Shown one piece after another: positions 23,311 to 35,271 of a DNA stretch of 64,000 nucleotides. This DNA comes from Hymenopus coronatus (taxonomy: Eukaryota > Arthropoda > Insecta > Mantodea > Hymenopodidae). Position 1 is the stretch's first letter, and every line of letters begins with the position of its first letter. A model generated the notes under the pieces. The model was not told the origin of the DNA. It saw nothing but the letters and a program-made list of their open reading frames with translations, and made no database searches. The stretch spans positions 13,322,501 to 13,386,500 of the forward strand of contig CM060887.1 of NCBI GenBank assembly GCA_030762935.1, read 5' to 3'. Position numbers and translations under genes: made by a program.

Positions 23311-24328
23311 ACTTTCTCTACACATACTATGTACATAGTGTATAGAGAAGGTATTATAATGCACCCAAAAATTCGATACCGCGATTTTACCGGAAATATA
23401 TGTTTTAGGGTCCCCTGTATCCAAAAAAAAAAAAAAAAAGCATTTTTGGTTTCTTAGGTTTTGTAGTATGAGCTCACCATATATTTACAGTAGGAATATA
23501 TGTATATACACGAGCTTATTTGTTTTAAAAAAACTTTCTTTCTTTTTAGGAAATTTTATATTCATTGGTATATATTTTATGATTTTTATAATTTTTTTTT
23601 AAGGTAGTCTTCAGCAAAAAAGACCCGTGTCCGTGTGTCTGTGAACACGATTACTCAAAAACTAATAGTCGGTAAAATACCAAACTTGGTATTTAAGTTT
23701 AGTATCTTGCAAGGATGTGACACGAAGATTTTGAGAAAAATCCCACCACCCCAAACTGCCCTTTACATGGAACTTTTTTCGAAAATTTTGATTTTTTCTA
23801 AAATAGCTCTAGCGATTTTGATTAAAATAGGTATATATTAAAGCTATATACTTGACAAATAAAATGTATATCTTGAATTTTCTGGGAGTAGCCTCTGAAG
23901 ATTACTTTATTCTGGACGAATTTTAAGACAATTTGCATAACTGCAAACCGTAAGAGATGGACAAAAACTTACCACACAAAAGATGTAGAGCACGCTAAAA
24001 CATACAATTTATGTCATATACATTTTTTCCGTGGAGTTTATGGTTTTTTAGATATTCCTTCTGTTTGATTTCAGCTTTAAAAACTTATACTTTTCCCTAG
24101 CAAAAGTTTGTCAACTCCTGTCCATTCAAACAAGGGAACTTCAGTCACATAGTAACCAGATTTTGACTATCACTTTAACCTATGGTACTCCCTTATTTTG
24201 CTTCTACTTTCAAGGAAGCAAGTAATGAGACTATTTTTGTTAATTTTTCTCAATAGCATGAAGTAAGCTTTTTAACAATAATTTAGTGCAGAGATGTAGA
24301 GAAAGTCATTTAAATGAAACACATCAGA
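23311..24328 (+). mobile_element. T5H repeat copy nested in older T5H, T5 on both sides
   Basis: TTTTT at 23306-23310 precedes ACTTTCTCTACA, and TTTTT at 24329-24333 follows ACACATCAGA. Other host copies have about four T at this place. About 160 bp of foreign AT-rich sequence lies inside at 23452-23612. Confidence 0.93.
23452..23612. other. short AT-rich insertion inside a T5H copy
   Basis: The T5H sequence GCATTTTT stops here and resumes near 23605 with a decayed AAAAAAGACCCGTGTCCGTG. The inserted stretch matches nothing else in the window and shows no clear terminal repeat. Confidence 0.6.
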
Positions 24329-24497
24329 TTTTTAAAAGATTTGACTGTGGTTTAGGCTAATGTATTCCCATCTATTTGTAGAATGCAGGTAATAAGACCA
24401 GTTCTGCTAATGTTTATCTCAATTATTATGATGTATATCTTTTGTAAGAAGATGTATGGAGCAGGTAGAAAAATTTATGTTAATGGAATACATCAGA

Positions 24498-25261
24498 TTT
24501 TTATTTAACTATTTCATGGACTTTTTCTAAAACGATATTTCTATTCAGGGGGCCTAAAAGCATGTATTTATCAAAATTTTGCGCGGAATGCTATACCTTT
24601 TCTATTTACTAGTTACTAGGTAAAAAGTAAGAAAAGTAAATACTGTACTGTCCTTTAAAAGACCGTACGCCCGACAACCGTTATTTGTTTTATGTGTATT
24701 ACGATCTTCTTTCGGAATAGTATTATTATTCATTCTATACTTAGGATATTACTGTGAAGTTTAGTTAGTTTTGCAGAATGTACAATTCTTATTTTCTGAT
24801 AGCAAAACCGCCTGTTAACGGGGTGTTTTTTTTTAGTGGTATCATAGAAAGCATGTTTGAATAAGTGAATAACTGTATGCAAGGCAACGAGAGCTGTTGA
24901 TAAGAGTGGCGCGAATTCGTGTGATCGATCGGTGCGTAAACTAACACTTACCTCATGCTAACAGTCTTGAGTTTCACTCTCCATGCTGGTCTTAACGACG
25001 CTGTGGAGAAAGAAAGACATGCTGTTTCCGGGTCACCGCATTAGGACAGAAGCACCACCGGAACCTGAGTCTGCCATCATTGTCAATTTTCACTGTCAGC
25101 CTCTTAGAGGTAGTTCAGAACCTAAAAGGTGGAGAAAACGCCACAAACGTTTCTACCTCTTCCGTTTTTTCCCTGTCACGAAATGCGAAATGCAAGATGG
25201 GCATTAAAGATGCCCTCTGAGTCTGCAGAAATATGGAGCTAGAAATGTATCAATGAATTTA
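24498..25261. other. mostly unique sequence, no gene recognised
   Basis: A decayed T5H tail (plus-to-minus mixture) may persist at 24520-24640. A 74-codon frame at 24983-25207 has no recognised domain. Confidence 0.35.
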
Positions 25262-25782
25262 CTGCAAATATTTAAAAAGGAGTTTTATTTATGGACGGCT
25301 GTGGTTCTCAGCGTCCCATTCCATATTGGGCGTTAGTGACCGCTTAATTTTACTCAGAAGCCTCTCTATCAAACTTGAGGTTCTTTTACGTGCCGTAAAT
25401 CTACGATACGGGATCTACGGCTTTACTTCCCTTCCGAAGGAAGCCATGCTAGGATATTTTCGCCCGAAAACGTCTATCGTCCTCCGCCTGGTTTGAATCC
25501 GCGACCGTGGGTATATGGGCCGCGCCGTGGCCGAGTGGTTAGACCATTTGCCTCTCACCTAGACGGCCGGGTTTCGATCCCAAGCGAACGCATGTGAGAT
25601 TTGTGGTGGACAAAGCGGCGCCGGGGCGGGTTTTCTCCGGGTACTCCGGTTTCCCCCGCCATCGCATTCCATCGGTGCTCCATCATCATTCATATATCAT
25701 CAGTGTCACCACCTGCGGTGCCATAAGTAGTTAAAGCGGGCGTTAAACACTACCAAAAAAATGGGTATATGAAGTTAGCAAA
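25262..25782 (-). mobile_element. tRNA-derived SINE, family 2, split by a family 3 SINE
   Basis: The body at 25262-25517 carries the family signature in reverse complement (TTCTCAGCGTCCCATTCC, GGTTCTTTTACGTGCCGTAA, CCGCCTGGTTTGAATCC). It resumes after the insertion as GAAGTTAGC and is cut by the next SINE. Confidence 0.85.
25518..25761 (+). mobile_element. tRNA-derived SINE, family 3, with 10-bp target duplication
   Basis: The head has CGCCGTGGCCGAGTGGTTAG (box A region) and GGCCGGGTTTCGATCCC (box B). The tail is GCGGGCGTTAAACAC and A-rich sequence. TGGGTATATG occurs at 25508-25517 and again at 25762-25771, a clean target duplication inside the family 2 SINE. Confidence 0.93.
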
Positions 25783-26040
25783 AAAATTTAAATGACGTGT
25801 TATTAATGGACGCTCTTTAACTGCTGTGATTCTCAGCGTCCCATTGGGTGTGAAAGACCGCTGAATTTTGCTCAGATGCCTCTCTATCGTGCCGTAAATC
25901 TACGACACGGGACCAACGGCTTTACTTGCCTTCCGAAGGAAGCCATGCTAAGGATTTTTACACCCGAAAAAATCCCTCCGCCTGGTTTGAATCCCATGGA
26001 AATATGAAGTTAGCATGGTAACCATTACACCACGGAGGGC
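25783..26040 (-). mobile_element. tRNA-derived SINE, family 2
   Basis: Full-length minus-strand copy. It ends with the reversed head AACCATTACACCACGGAGGGC, and the box B complement GGTTTGAATCC is intact near 25983. It lies directly beside the broken copy of the same family. Confidence 0.9.
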
Positions 26041-26218
26041 AATATTTCATATATGAATCACTCCTTCAGCTACCAAATACATTACATGATGGCATCATTG
26101 TGCTGCTATCAGACATACAATGCTGGGCTGATTTTGCATTTATTTTTTTTAAATCCGGAGTCTGATCAAGGTTCGGCACTGTATTTTCCTTTTTCTTATG
26201 CCTCTTTTTTTCTTTTTT

Positions 26219-27062
26219 ACTTTCCCTACACATTTTAGGAAAAAGGTCCGTGTGTGTGTCTGTAGACAGCATAGCTCCAAAACGCAAACTCCGTTTAATA
26301 CCGACCTTGTTATTTAAGTTTGGTATCTTCCAAGGATGCGACACGAAGATTTTCAAGAAAATCCCCCAACTCCAATAATTTTGATATTCTTAAAAATGGT
26401 TCTAACAATTTTGATTAAACTCTCTTATATTTAAGATATTTACATGCCAAATAAAACATACATCTTGAATTTACTGGGATTTGCCTATGAAGACTACTTA
26501 ATTCTGGATGAATTTTACGGAATTTTGCATAACTGCTAAACCGTAAGAAATGGACAGAAACACCGCACAAAAAATCTAGAGCACATTAAAACACACAATT
26601 TATGTTATATACATTTTTTCATTTTTGAGATATTCCTTGTTTTGGTTTCAGCTTTGAAAAACTTACACTTTTGTACTACAGGAATTTATCAGCTCCTGTA
26701 CATACAAACAAAGGAACTTAGTCACATAGCAACCAGCTTTTGACTATCACTTTAACCTATGGTGCTCCCTTATTTCTCTTTTAATTACAAGGAAGCAAGT
26801 AATAAGTCTATGGATGGACTTTTCATTTTTGAGCTATGCTGCCCAGAGACACACACACACCTGGACGTTTTTCTAAACTTATTTTTTTAGATTCAGGGAG
26901 TCTCAAAAGTTGTATTTTCCGGTGAAACCTCGGTATTGAATTTTTGGGTGCATTACGATACCTTATCTATTCACTATGTACATAGTACGTATAGAGAAAG
27001 TAAAAAAAAAAGTAATTTGTTACAGCTATGTAGATAAAGTCATGTGAATGTAACACATGAGA
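26219..27062 (+). mobile_element. T5H repeat copy, left deletion and an inserted T5H fragment
   Basis: After ACTTTCCCTACACAT it jumps to AGGAAAAAGGTCCGTG, so about 120 bases are missing. A minus-strand terminal fragment (26812-27001) interrupts it before the last 50 bases (AGTAATTTGTTACAG to ACACATGAGA). Confidence 0.85.
26812..27001 (-). mobile_element. T5H terminal fragment, minus strand
   Basis: It includes the CA microsatellite, GATTCAGGGAGTCTC and the complete hairpin end GTACGTATAGAGAAAGT, but not the other two thirds of the repeat. Confidence 0.85.
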
Positions 27063-27781
27063 TTTTTTTATTATTATGCTCAAAATTAAATACTGTCCCT
27101 CGTACTGATGTTGAAGGGAAGCATGAGGAAGGAAAAAACTTCAATCAATATTACTAATAATTCTATCTCTTGGAAAATGAAATTCTCTACTACTGGCAAT
27201 ATACTTTGATACTGCTGCGCTTTAGTTTCATGGAAGTTGTATGTTTTACGCACCTCATGTCATTATTTCGCGGATGCTCCTAAATCAGCTTAAATTAGGG
27301 ACGCGCAGATAAATATTGAAAGTTAAAAAGGATTGTACACGTAACGAGTCTGTCGTCGAATATTTTATGCAATGATGTTTGAAATAGCAGGAATCATTAA
27401 CGTAATTGGCTGCAGTGGTGTGAATGCAGGGCTGGACAGATGGAAGCAAGCCGTTTTGTGATCTAAATCCCTGGCTCTTGTTAAAACTCTGCTTATCCGT
27501 TTTTAATGGTGCAGTGTGAGCGTCACGTTCGAAATCAAGCCAATACTTGATGTGATGCTTAGTGCAACTGTTTCCCTGCATGGCTGTTCCTGTAGCTCAC
27601 GAAATCGCCTTTTCTTTGTAAATAAGAAGAGAAACCCTTTCCAAGTCCGCAGAGAGGAACGTTTCCAAATAAATTGGCATTTTCCGGCAGGAGAAGCACA
27701 CAAACTATTAGTAGTTTTTTCTTTGTCTACACCGAAACCGATATTTCACCCAAAATATACGTTTGCAACGGATTTTTTTTT
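27063..27781. other. unique sequence, no gene recognised
   Basis: Overlapping frames of up to 99 codons occur on both strands at 27285-27815, which argues against any one of them. No domain is recognised. Confidence 0.4.
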
Positions 27782-28576
27782 AATTTTCTATACGTTTATG
27801 TACATTAGTGTATAGAGAAGGTGTTGCATTGCACCCAAAAATTCGATACCGAGATTTCACCGGAAATTCATGTTTTGAGATCACCTGAATCCAAAAATAA
27901 GCATTTTTAGAAACATGTCCGTGTGTGAGTTTGTCTGCCTGTCTGTGTGTATATGTGTGTCTGTGGGCAGCATAGCTCAAAAACGAAAATACCGTTAAAT
28001 ACCACACTTGGTATTTAAGTTCAGAATCTTCCTAGGATGCGACACGAGGATTTTCAAGAAAATCCCCTATCCCCAACTATCTTCCACATGGAAAAATTTT
28101 CGAAAATTTTGGTTTTCTAAAAAATTAAAATATCATATATTAAAGATATATACCTGACAAATAATATGTATATCTGAAATTTTCTGGGAATAGCCTCTAA
28201 AGACTACTTTATTCTGGATGAATTTTACGGAACTTTGTGTAACTGGTAAACCGTAAGAGATAGACAAAAACTTACCAAACAAAAAATGTAAAGAATATTA
28301 AAACATACAATTTATGTCATATACATTTTTTTCGTGGAGTTGATCGTTTTTTAGATATTCCTTATTTTTGGTTTCAGCTTTAAAACATACTTTTCTCATA
28401 CAGGAATTTAACTTATTAGTACTTCCTTATTTCGCTTTTACTTACAAGGAAGCAAGTAATAGGATTATTTCTACTGATTTTTTCTTGATTAGTATGAAGT
28501 AAATAGAAGCAAAAGCTTTTTAACAATAATTTGTTGCAGAGATATAGAGAAAGTCATGTGAATGGAACACATCAGA
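27782..28576 (+). mobile_element. T5H repeat copy, slightly short
   Basis: The hairpin end is weakened (TTTTCTATACGTTTATG). The right end is complete with ACACATCAGA, and a SINE poly-T merges into its T run. Confidence 0.9.
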
Positions 28577-28827
28577 TTTTTTTTTTTTTTGTAGTTTAAC
28601 GTCCTTTAACCTGGTTGGTCATATCGGAGGATGCATGAAATTGGTGAAATGATGCTCAAATGATCTCAGGGTCCATGGAGTTTAAAGTTACTCGACATTC
28701 GTTTTCTCAGGATAATGGAAAACCTCGAAAAAAAACCTTATCCGGGTAACTCACCCTAAGCGAGATTCCAACTCACGACCTTTTGAATGTGAAGCAGACA
28801 CGCTACCACCACACTACCCAGGAGGGC
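28577..28827 (-). mobile_element. tRNA-derived SINE, family 1
   Basis: The minus-strand copy starts with its reversed A-tail (T run), has TTAACCTGGTTGGTCATATC, and ends with the reversed tRNA head (CGCTACCACCACACTACCCA). Box B complement GAGATTCCAACTC is mutated. It lies exactly at the T run of the T5H copy. Confidence 0.88.
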
Positions 28828-29252
28828 TATGAAAATTATTGCGTAACCATGCAATTCTATTTCATTACCTTTACCTTGTGTTATAATATAAACGATGAAC
28901 GATGATCAAATGTTTACAAATGTCAAAACTCTTGTTTCCTTAATCAACGAACAAAAGATTGTCTCCTGTTTTTGCTGTTTGAAAAATTTTACTTAGAGAC
29001 GTAGAAGAACGAAAGAGAAGGAATGTACATCTGTGTAATATATTTGAATACGTTGACGGTCCAATTGTAAATAGAGAAAATAACTAATATCTTATACAAA
29101 CATTAATTTAAGAAGATACTTGTTAGTTTAATTGAAGTTTTATTTCAAAGATTAACAGTGGAATAAAACATTTTGTAGAATTATGAAACGAATCGTCTTT
29201 ATTCAGTAGTAAGTCATTCCTTACACAATTCGCCTTGAGTCCATGCACATTT
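28828..29252. other. unique AT-rich sequence, nothing recognised
   Basis: No frame above 60 codons and no match to the repeat families. Confidence 0.45.
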
Positions 29253-29640
29253 AAATATCTGAATTTTCTGGGAATAGCTTCCGAAGACTACTTTATTCTG
29301 GATGATTTTATGGAATTTTGCACAACAGCTAAACTGAAAGAGATAGAAAAATCTAACTTAACAGATAATTTAGAGCTCGTTAATACACATACTTTGTTAT
29401 GTACATTTTTTTCGTGGAGTGGATCGTTTTTGTGATATTCCCTTGTTATTGTTTTCAGCTTTAAAAACTAAATACTTTTCTCATAGGGGAATTTGTCAGC
29501 TCCTGTCCTTACAAACAAAGGAACATCAGTCACATAGCAACCAGCTTTTGACTGTCAGTTTAACCTATGGTACTCCTTTATTCCCCTTGTACTTACAAGG
29601 AAGCAAGTAATACGACTATTTCTGCTAAGTATTTCTCGAT
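29253..29640 (+). mobile_element. T5H fragment, right third only
   Basis: It runs from CTGAATTTTCTGGGAATAGC to TTTCTCGATGGAG and lacks both termini. Confidence 0.85.
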
Positions 29641-29694
29641 GGAGTTGAATGGGATATGCTCACCATCAGAAATTCCATTCAACACAGACATTTA

Positions 29695-30868
29695 AAAATT
29701 TGATACCTTCCATTCACATAATTTTCTCTGTTACACATATCAACTATCCTTACAAAAGAATATTCTTTTATCTAGTCATGCTAATCGAGATAAACATTTG
29801 CAGAATTGGTTTTATAAGTTGCTTCCTTGTAAGTGCAAGGGAAATAAGGGAATACAATAGTCGAATCTTTTAAAAGATGGTCGCTATTTGAACAATTGAG
29901 GGTCGGTACACTTTAAATGTACGTATGTGTGTGTATTTCTTTTCTGCAATTGGGTACTGCCGGTGGCACAGTTAAATATACAAAATTCACTTACAATAAT
30001 AATCTTAAGTTAAATTTAGAATAGTTATACAACTAACATATTACATATATGTTTTTTTTTTAAATACCTAACTACTTATTATTCAGTATAGCAATACTTA
30101 TGTCAATTACCAGCATGTTTATAAACAGTTATTATGAAGCCTCAACATTAGTACTGTACATTATTAATAATATACACTAATACAGTTTTTGAAATCCCTA
30201 ATTACTTCACAATATTTACCCAAATCAACTAACATTTATTTTCTTTAAATTAATCCTAAACTTCTTTAAGGTCAGAGGGCAGCCCTGAATGGCTGCTACA
30301 GGCAATTCATTCCATTCTTCAATGGTCCTATTAACAAAAGAAAATTTTCCTACGTCGGTTCTGTACCTTCTACCCTTAATTTTATACAAATGAATGTTTC
30401 GTCCGTAGTATGTTGGGGCTTTCTAACCTCTTTCTAACGTCCACCCTTGCATTTAAACCAGTATAAGCTTTAAATAGTGCGACTAACCATTGTGTTTTAC
30501 GCCTAACTTTTAGCGGCTCCCATTTATTCTCTTCGCCTTTCGTAAGTCCAAAATCTTTACCTTTCTTTATGAATTTAAATAGTACCGTTTGAGGAAAGTT
30601 AATTAATTTAATTGAAATGAATAACAAAGAATATCTCAAAAACGCCCAACTCCACAAAATAAATGTACACGACATAAATTGTGTGTTTTAACGAGCTCTA
30701 CCTTTTTTGTAAGCTGTGGTCTATATATTAAGGTTTACCAATTATTCAAAATTCCGCAAAATTCAACAGAATAAACATATCTTCAGAGGCTTTTTCCAGA
30801 AAATTCAAGATATGCATTTTATTTGTCATGTAGATATCTTTAATGTACGGCATTTTAATCAAAATCGG
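29695..30868 (-). mobile_element. older T5H copy split by a non-LTR fragment
   Basis: The left part (29695-29904) has TTCCATTCACATAATTTTCTC and GCTAATCGAGATAAACATTTG. The right part resumes near 30611 (GAATAACAAAGAATATCTC) and stops at AATCAAAATCGG. Confidence 0.78.
29905..30610 (-). pseudogene. non-LTR retrotransposon tail, reverse transcriptase C-terminus
   Basis: Read on the minus strand, two frames encode a typical C-terminal tail of a non-LTR reverse transcriptase. VALFKAYTGLNARVDVRKRL lies at 30420-30490. After a frame change come RYRTDVGKFSFVNRTIEEWN and ELPVAAIQ near 30280-30375. The WNxLP motif is common at the end of CR1/Jockey-type ORF2 proteins. About 350 bp of AT-rich 3' sequence follow. 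The frameshift, and truncation before the catalytic core, make this a dead 5'-truncated copy, inserted into T5H. Confidence 0.85.
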
Positions 30869-31118
30869 TACACCGTCCCTTCGTTCTAAAAGTTGTTCTT
30901 CAGAGCTATAATATAAATAATTTAATAAATGGAATTGTATGGATTTAAAATATTTTCTAAATCAAGTTATTGCGTCTTCAATTTTATTACTCTTAATCTT
31001 TATAAAAACTAACCTTTATGAAAACTTACAACTTAGTTATAGTATATAGTAGCAATAAAAATTGCACAAGCAATTTATTTTTGCTCGTGTTTAACGTTAT
31101 TACGATAGCATTAGTTTT

Positions 31119-31948
31119 ACTTTCTCTATATGTACTGTGTACATAGAGTATAGAGAAGGTATTGCACTCCACCCAAAATTTCGATACCGAGATTTCACCG
31201 AAAATATATGTTTTAGGATCCGCTGCATCCAAAAAAAGCATTTTCAGAAAAAGGTCAGTGTGTCTGTGAACACGATAACTCAAAAACGAAAAATTGGAAA
31301 AATGCTAAACTTGGTATTTAAGTTTAGTATCTTCCAGGGAAGACGAAGATTTTGAGAAAAATCCTCCACCCCTAACTACCCTTTACATGGAACTTATTTC
31401 CAAAATGTTGATTTTCTCAAAACTGGCTCTAACGACGTTGACAAAACATCATATATTAAAGCTATTTACCAGACAAATAAAATGCATATCTTGAATTTTC
31501 TGAGAATAGCCTCTTAAGACTACTTTATTATGGATGAATTTTTCGGAATTTTGTATAACTGCTAAACCTTAAGAAATGGACAAAAACTTACTACACGAAA
31601 AATGTAGAGCACTTTGAAACAAATAATTTATGTTATATATATTTTTCGCAGAGTTCATCGTTTTTTGAGACATTCCTTGCTTTTGGTTTCTGCTTTGAAA
31701 AACTTATACTTTTCTCATACAGGAATTTGTCAACTGCTTTCCATACAAAGAAACTTCAGTGACATAGCAACCAGCTTTTGACTATCACTTTAACCGAAGG
31801 TACTCCCTTATTTCGCTTTTACTTTCAAGGAAGCAAGTAATAAGACTATTTCTGATAATTTTTTGTGATTAGCATGAAGTAAATAGAAGTATACTTTTTA
31901 AGAATAATTTGGTGCAGAGATGTAGAGAAAGTCATTTGAATGGAACAC
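31119..31948 (+). mobile_element. T5H repeat copy, full length
   Basis: It starts ACTTTCTCTATATGTACTGT and ends GGAACACATCAGA followed by eight T. Four T precede it. Confidence 0.92.
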
Positions 31949-31959
31949 ATCAGATTTTT

Positions 31960-32152
31960 TTTATTAAAGGATTTGATCTCCGCTTTAGCCTAGTGTATTC
32001 CATTATCTCCCTTCTACTTAAAAGGAAGCAAGTAATAAAATAATTTCTGTAAATGTTTAGCTCAATTATCATGATGCAGATAAAAGAATAAACTTTTGTA
32101 AGCAATATTTGTTTACAGAGCAGCTAGAGAAAGTTATGTGAATGGAACACAT
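31960..32152 (+). mobile_element. older T5H right-end fragment
   Basis: Starting at AAGGATTTGATCTCCGCTTT it has the older subfamily features (AACTTTTGTAAGCAATATTT, GAGCAGCTAGAGAAAG) and ends AACACATTAGA. It probably belongs to a host copy interrupted by the copy at 31119. Confidence 0.8.
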
Positions 32153-32514
32153 TAGATATTTCATCGACTGTTTTGAAAATGTGTGCCGCGAGGAAGGCCT
32201 CAGCAGCTCTGCAAACATATAATATATGCATATGTTTGTCTCATTAATCGACACAAAAAAAGGTAATTAAATAGAGGCCTGAAAGCAGCGAAGCAGATTT
32301 ACGTGCAACCTTCATGATACGTGCACTGATTACATAAATACACATTTACATTTGCAGTAAAGTGATCTTGGTTAATCCCAAATTCCATTAAACCAATTTA
32401 CTTTTAATGACGTCAGTTGGAACCTAAAAACATTAAAACGCAAACAAAAGCAATACACTCATTATTAAAAGTTTCATATATACTCCACTCATTATTTTCA
32501 TTAAGGCTTTTTTT

Positions 32515-33368
32515 ACTTTCTCTATACTTATTATTTATATAGTGTATAGAGAAGGTATTGTACTCCGCCAAAAAATTTGGTACCGAGATTTCACCGGAAA
32601 TATATGTTTTAGGGTCCCTGTATTAAAAAAAAGTATTTTCATGAAAAGGTCCGTATGTGTGTGTGTATGTGTGTGTGTGTCCGTGTGTCTGTGAACACGA
32701 AAACTCAAAAACGAAAAGTCGGTATTATACCAAATTTTGTATTTAAGTTTAGTATCTTCCAGGGATGCGACAGGAAGATTTTGAGAAAAATCCCTCCACC
32801 CCAAACTACCCTTTACATGGAACTTTTTTCGAAAATTTTGACTCTCTAAAAAATGGCTCTAACGATTTTGATTAAAATATCGTATATTAAGGATATTTAC
32901 CTGACAAATAAAATGTATATATTGGATTTTCTGGGAATAGCCTCTGAAGACTAATTTATTCTGGATGAATTTTACGGAAATTTGCATAACTGCTAAACCG
33001 TAAGACATGGAAAAAAACTTAAAACACAAAAAATGTAGAGCACGTTAAATTACACAATTTATGTTATGTACATTTTTTCGTGGAGATGATCGTTTTTGAG
33101 GTATTCCTTGTTTTTGGTTTCAGCTTTGGAGAACTTATACTTTCCTCATACAGGAATTTGTCAACTCCTATCCATACAAACAAAGGAATTTCTGTCACTA
33201 GCTTTTGACTATCACTTTAACCCTTATTTCGCCTCTTGCATGGAAGCAAGTAATAAGACTATTTCTGCTGTTTTTCTCGATTAGTATGCTGTAAATAGAA
33301 GTATACACGTTTTAACTATAATTTGTTGCAGAGATATAGAGAAAGTCATGTGAATGGAACACATCAGA
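32515..33368 (+). mobile_element. T5H repeat copy, full length, T7 on both sides
   Basis: Hairpin end ACTTTCTCTATACTTATTAT, right end GAACACATCAGA. Seven T precede and seven T follow. The GT microsatellite lies at 32656-32694. Confidence 0.92.
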
Positions 33369-33387
33369 TTTTTTTATACATTTTTAT

Positions 33388-33553
33388 TTTCTCTACCAAG
33401 TACCACGTAGTACATATTTGGCAGGGATGATATTGCATTCCACCCAATTATTTGTTACAGAGGTTTCGCTGGAAATATATATTTTGAGAACCCTTGGATC
33501 CAAAATATATTTTTAAAAAGTAGATCAATGTTCCAACAGCATAACTCAAAAAC
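33388..33553 (+). mobile_element. older T5H left-end fragment
   Basis: It starts ATTTTCTCTACCAAGTACCA and reaches AACTCAAAAAC, where the next minus-strand copy is inserted in an A-run. Confidence 0.78.
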
Positions 33554-33558
33554 AAAAA

Positions 33559-34374
33559 TCTTATGTGTTCCATTCACATGACTTTCTCTACATCTCTGCA
33601 CCAAATTATTCTTAAAAAGCTTATACTTCTATTTACTTCATGCTGATCAGAAAAAATTAGCAGAAATAGTCTTATTGCTTGCTTCCTTGTACGTAAAAGT
33701 GAAATAAGGGAATACCTTGGGTTAAAGTGATAGTCAAAAGCTGGTTGCTATGTCACTGAAGTTTCTTTGTGTGGAAAGCAGTTGACAAATTCCTGTATGA
33801 AAAAAGTATAAGTTTTTAAAAGCAGAAACCAAAAGCAAGGAATATCTCAAAAAGAATGAACTTCACGAAAAAAATGTATATAACATAAACTGTTTGTTTC
33901 AACGTGCTCTACATTTTTCGTGCAGTAAGTTTTTGTCCATCTCTTATGGTTTAGCAATTATTCAAAATTCCGTAAAATTCACTCCGAATAAAGTAGTCTT
34001 CAGATGCTATTCCCAGAAAATTAAAAATATACATTTTATTTGTCAGGTAAATATCTTTAATATGTAATATTTTAATCAAAATCATTACAGCCATTTTTTA
34101 GAAAATCAAAATTTTCGAAAAAAGTTCCATGTAAAACGTAGTTTGGGGTGGGGAAATTTTCTCAAAATCTTCGTGTCGCATCCCTGAAAGATGCTGAACT
34201 TAAATACCAAGTTTAGTATTTTACCGACTTTTCGTTTTTGAGTTATCGTGTTCACAGACACATGGACCTTTTTCTGTAAATACGTGTATTTGCGGTGAAA
34301 TCTCGGTATTGAATTTTTGGGTGGAATGAAATACTTTATGTGTATTCTATGTACATAGTACGTGAGGAGAAAAT
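33559..34374 (-). mobile_element. T5H repeat copy inserted in an older T5H A-run
   Basis: AAAAA (33554-33558) precedes TCTTATGTGTTCC, and AAAAA (34375-34379) follows AGGAGAAAAT. The left neighbour is an older T5H copy, but its continuation on the right is not clear. Confidence 0.88.
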
Positions 34375-34886
34375 AAAAAGTGGTGCATCTGTAGGAAAAG
34401 GTGGATTTTGATTTTAGCTAATTAATCGAAGAAATAAATTAATATATCCAGAATGGAAAGACATTTATGTGAAAGTTGTTATGAATACTTGTTATGTTGC
34501 CTGTACGAAACATGAAAGCTTTGTCTCATTTCGGTGTCCTGTAACTGTTGAGTTCGTTTCATGATAACTACAACGTGTAGGTGGAACTCCTAAAATAATA
34601 ATCGATTCCGCTATGACTTTTGGCTGGTACTGAAAGCAGCTGTTGGAACTGCGTCTGAAAATACCCAAATAAATGGAAGATTACGGTCGAATGAGTGATG
34701 AATAAAAGGTAGTCAGTTGGCGATATCACCTCACTGCTAAAATATTCAAGTACCATTTTCTCTTCGCTGCGAGCACCAGAGCAAACAAACATCGGAGTCT
34801 ACCCTTTGATAAAATGAGCAACCTTCCAACATTTGGGGAGACCTAAGAGGACCTATTAAAAACTGTAGATGACTGGTCACTCTCAG

Positions 34887-34889
<3 letters not shown>

Positions 34890-34923
<34 letters not shown>
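34890..34923. repeat. (CT)n microsatellite
   Basis: About 17 CT units lie just outside the left end of the DNA transposon at 34942. Confidence 0.95.
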
Positions 34924-34925
<2 letters not shown>

Positions 34926-35271
34926 GGAATGTATGCTATACTATGCCCCCGCCGCTGAATCCTTGCACTTGACAGTTCGGTTGGATTCGCGTAAGGTTGG
35001 CTATGCTGACTTTGCGGCGTTGTCAGAGTAACTAGTAAACAACAGCTGATTGCAAATATCTCTATCGCGTGTAAAGACGAATATAAAGAGCACAGTAAAT
35101 GAATGCCGATGTATAATGAAAACAATTCGTTATTATCGATATTAATTGAAAATAACAGTGATATTATAACGTATGTAGCATACATTACGTATTTACGACA
35201 GTATAGAACAAAAGAACACAAAATTGCTTGTTACAATCAGAGAACGGAATAACAACGTGATTCTCACCGGT

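Larger units (their letters stand above)
22673..24497 (+). mobile_element. older T5H copy split by a younger T5H copy
   Basis: The left part is 22673-23310 and it resumes at 24334 with AAAAGATTTGACTGTGG, the usual continuation after ACCAGCTTTT. The right end is AATACATCAGA. It belongs to the older subfamily (TCTTTTGTAAGAAG near the right). Confidence 0.85.

Noticed and set aside
34883..35221. 112-codon minus-strand frame
   Set aside because: Its C-terminus is the CT microsatellite (Arg-Glu repeat), and it crosses the left end of a DNA transposon.
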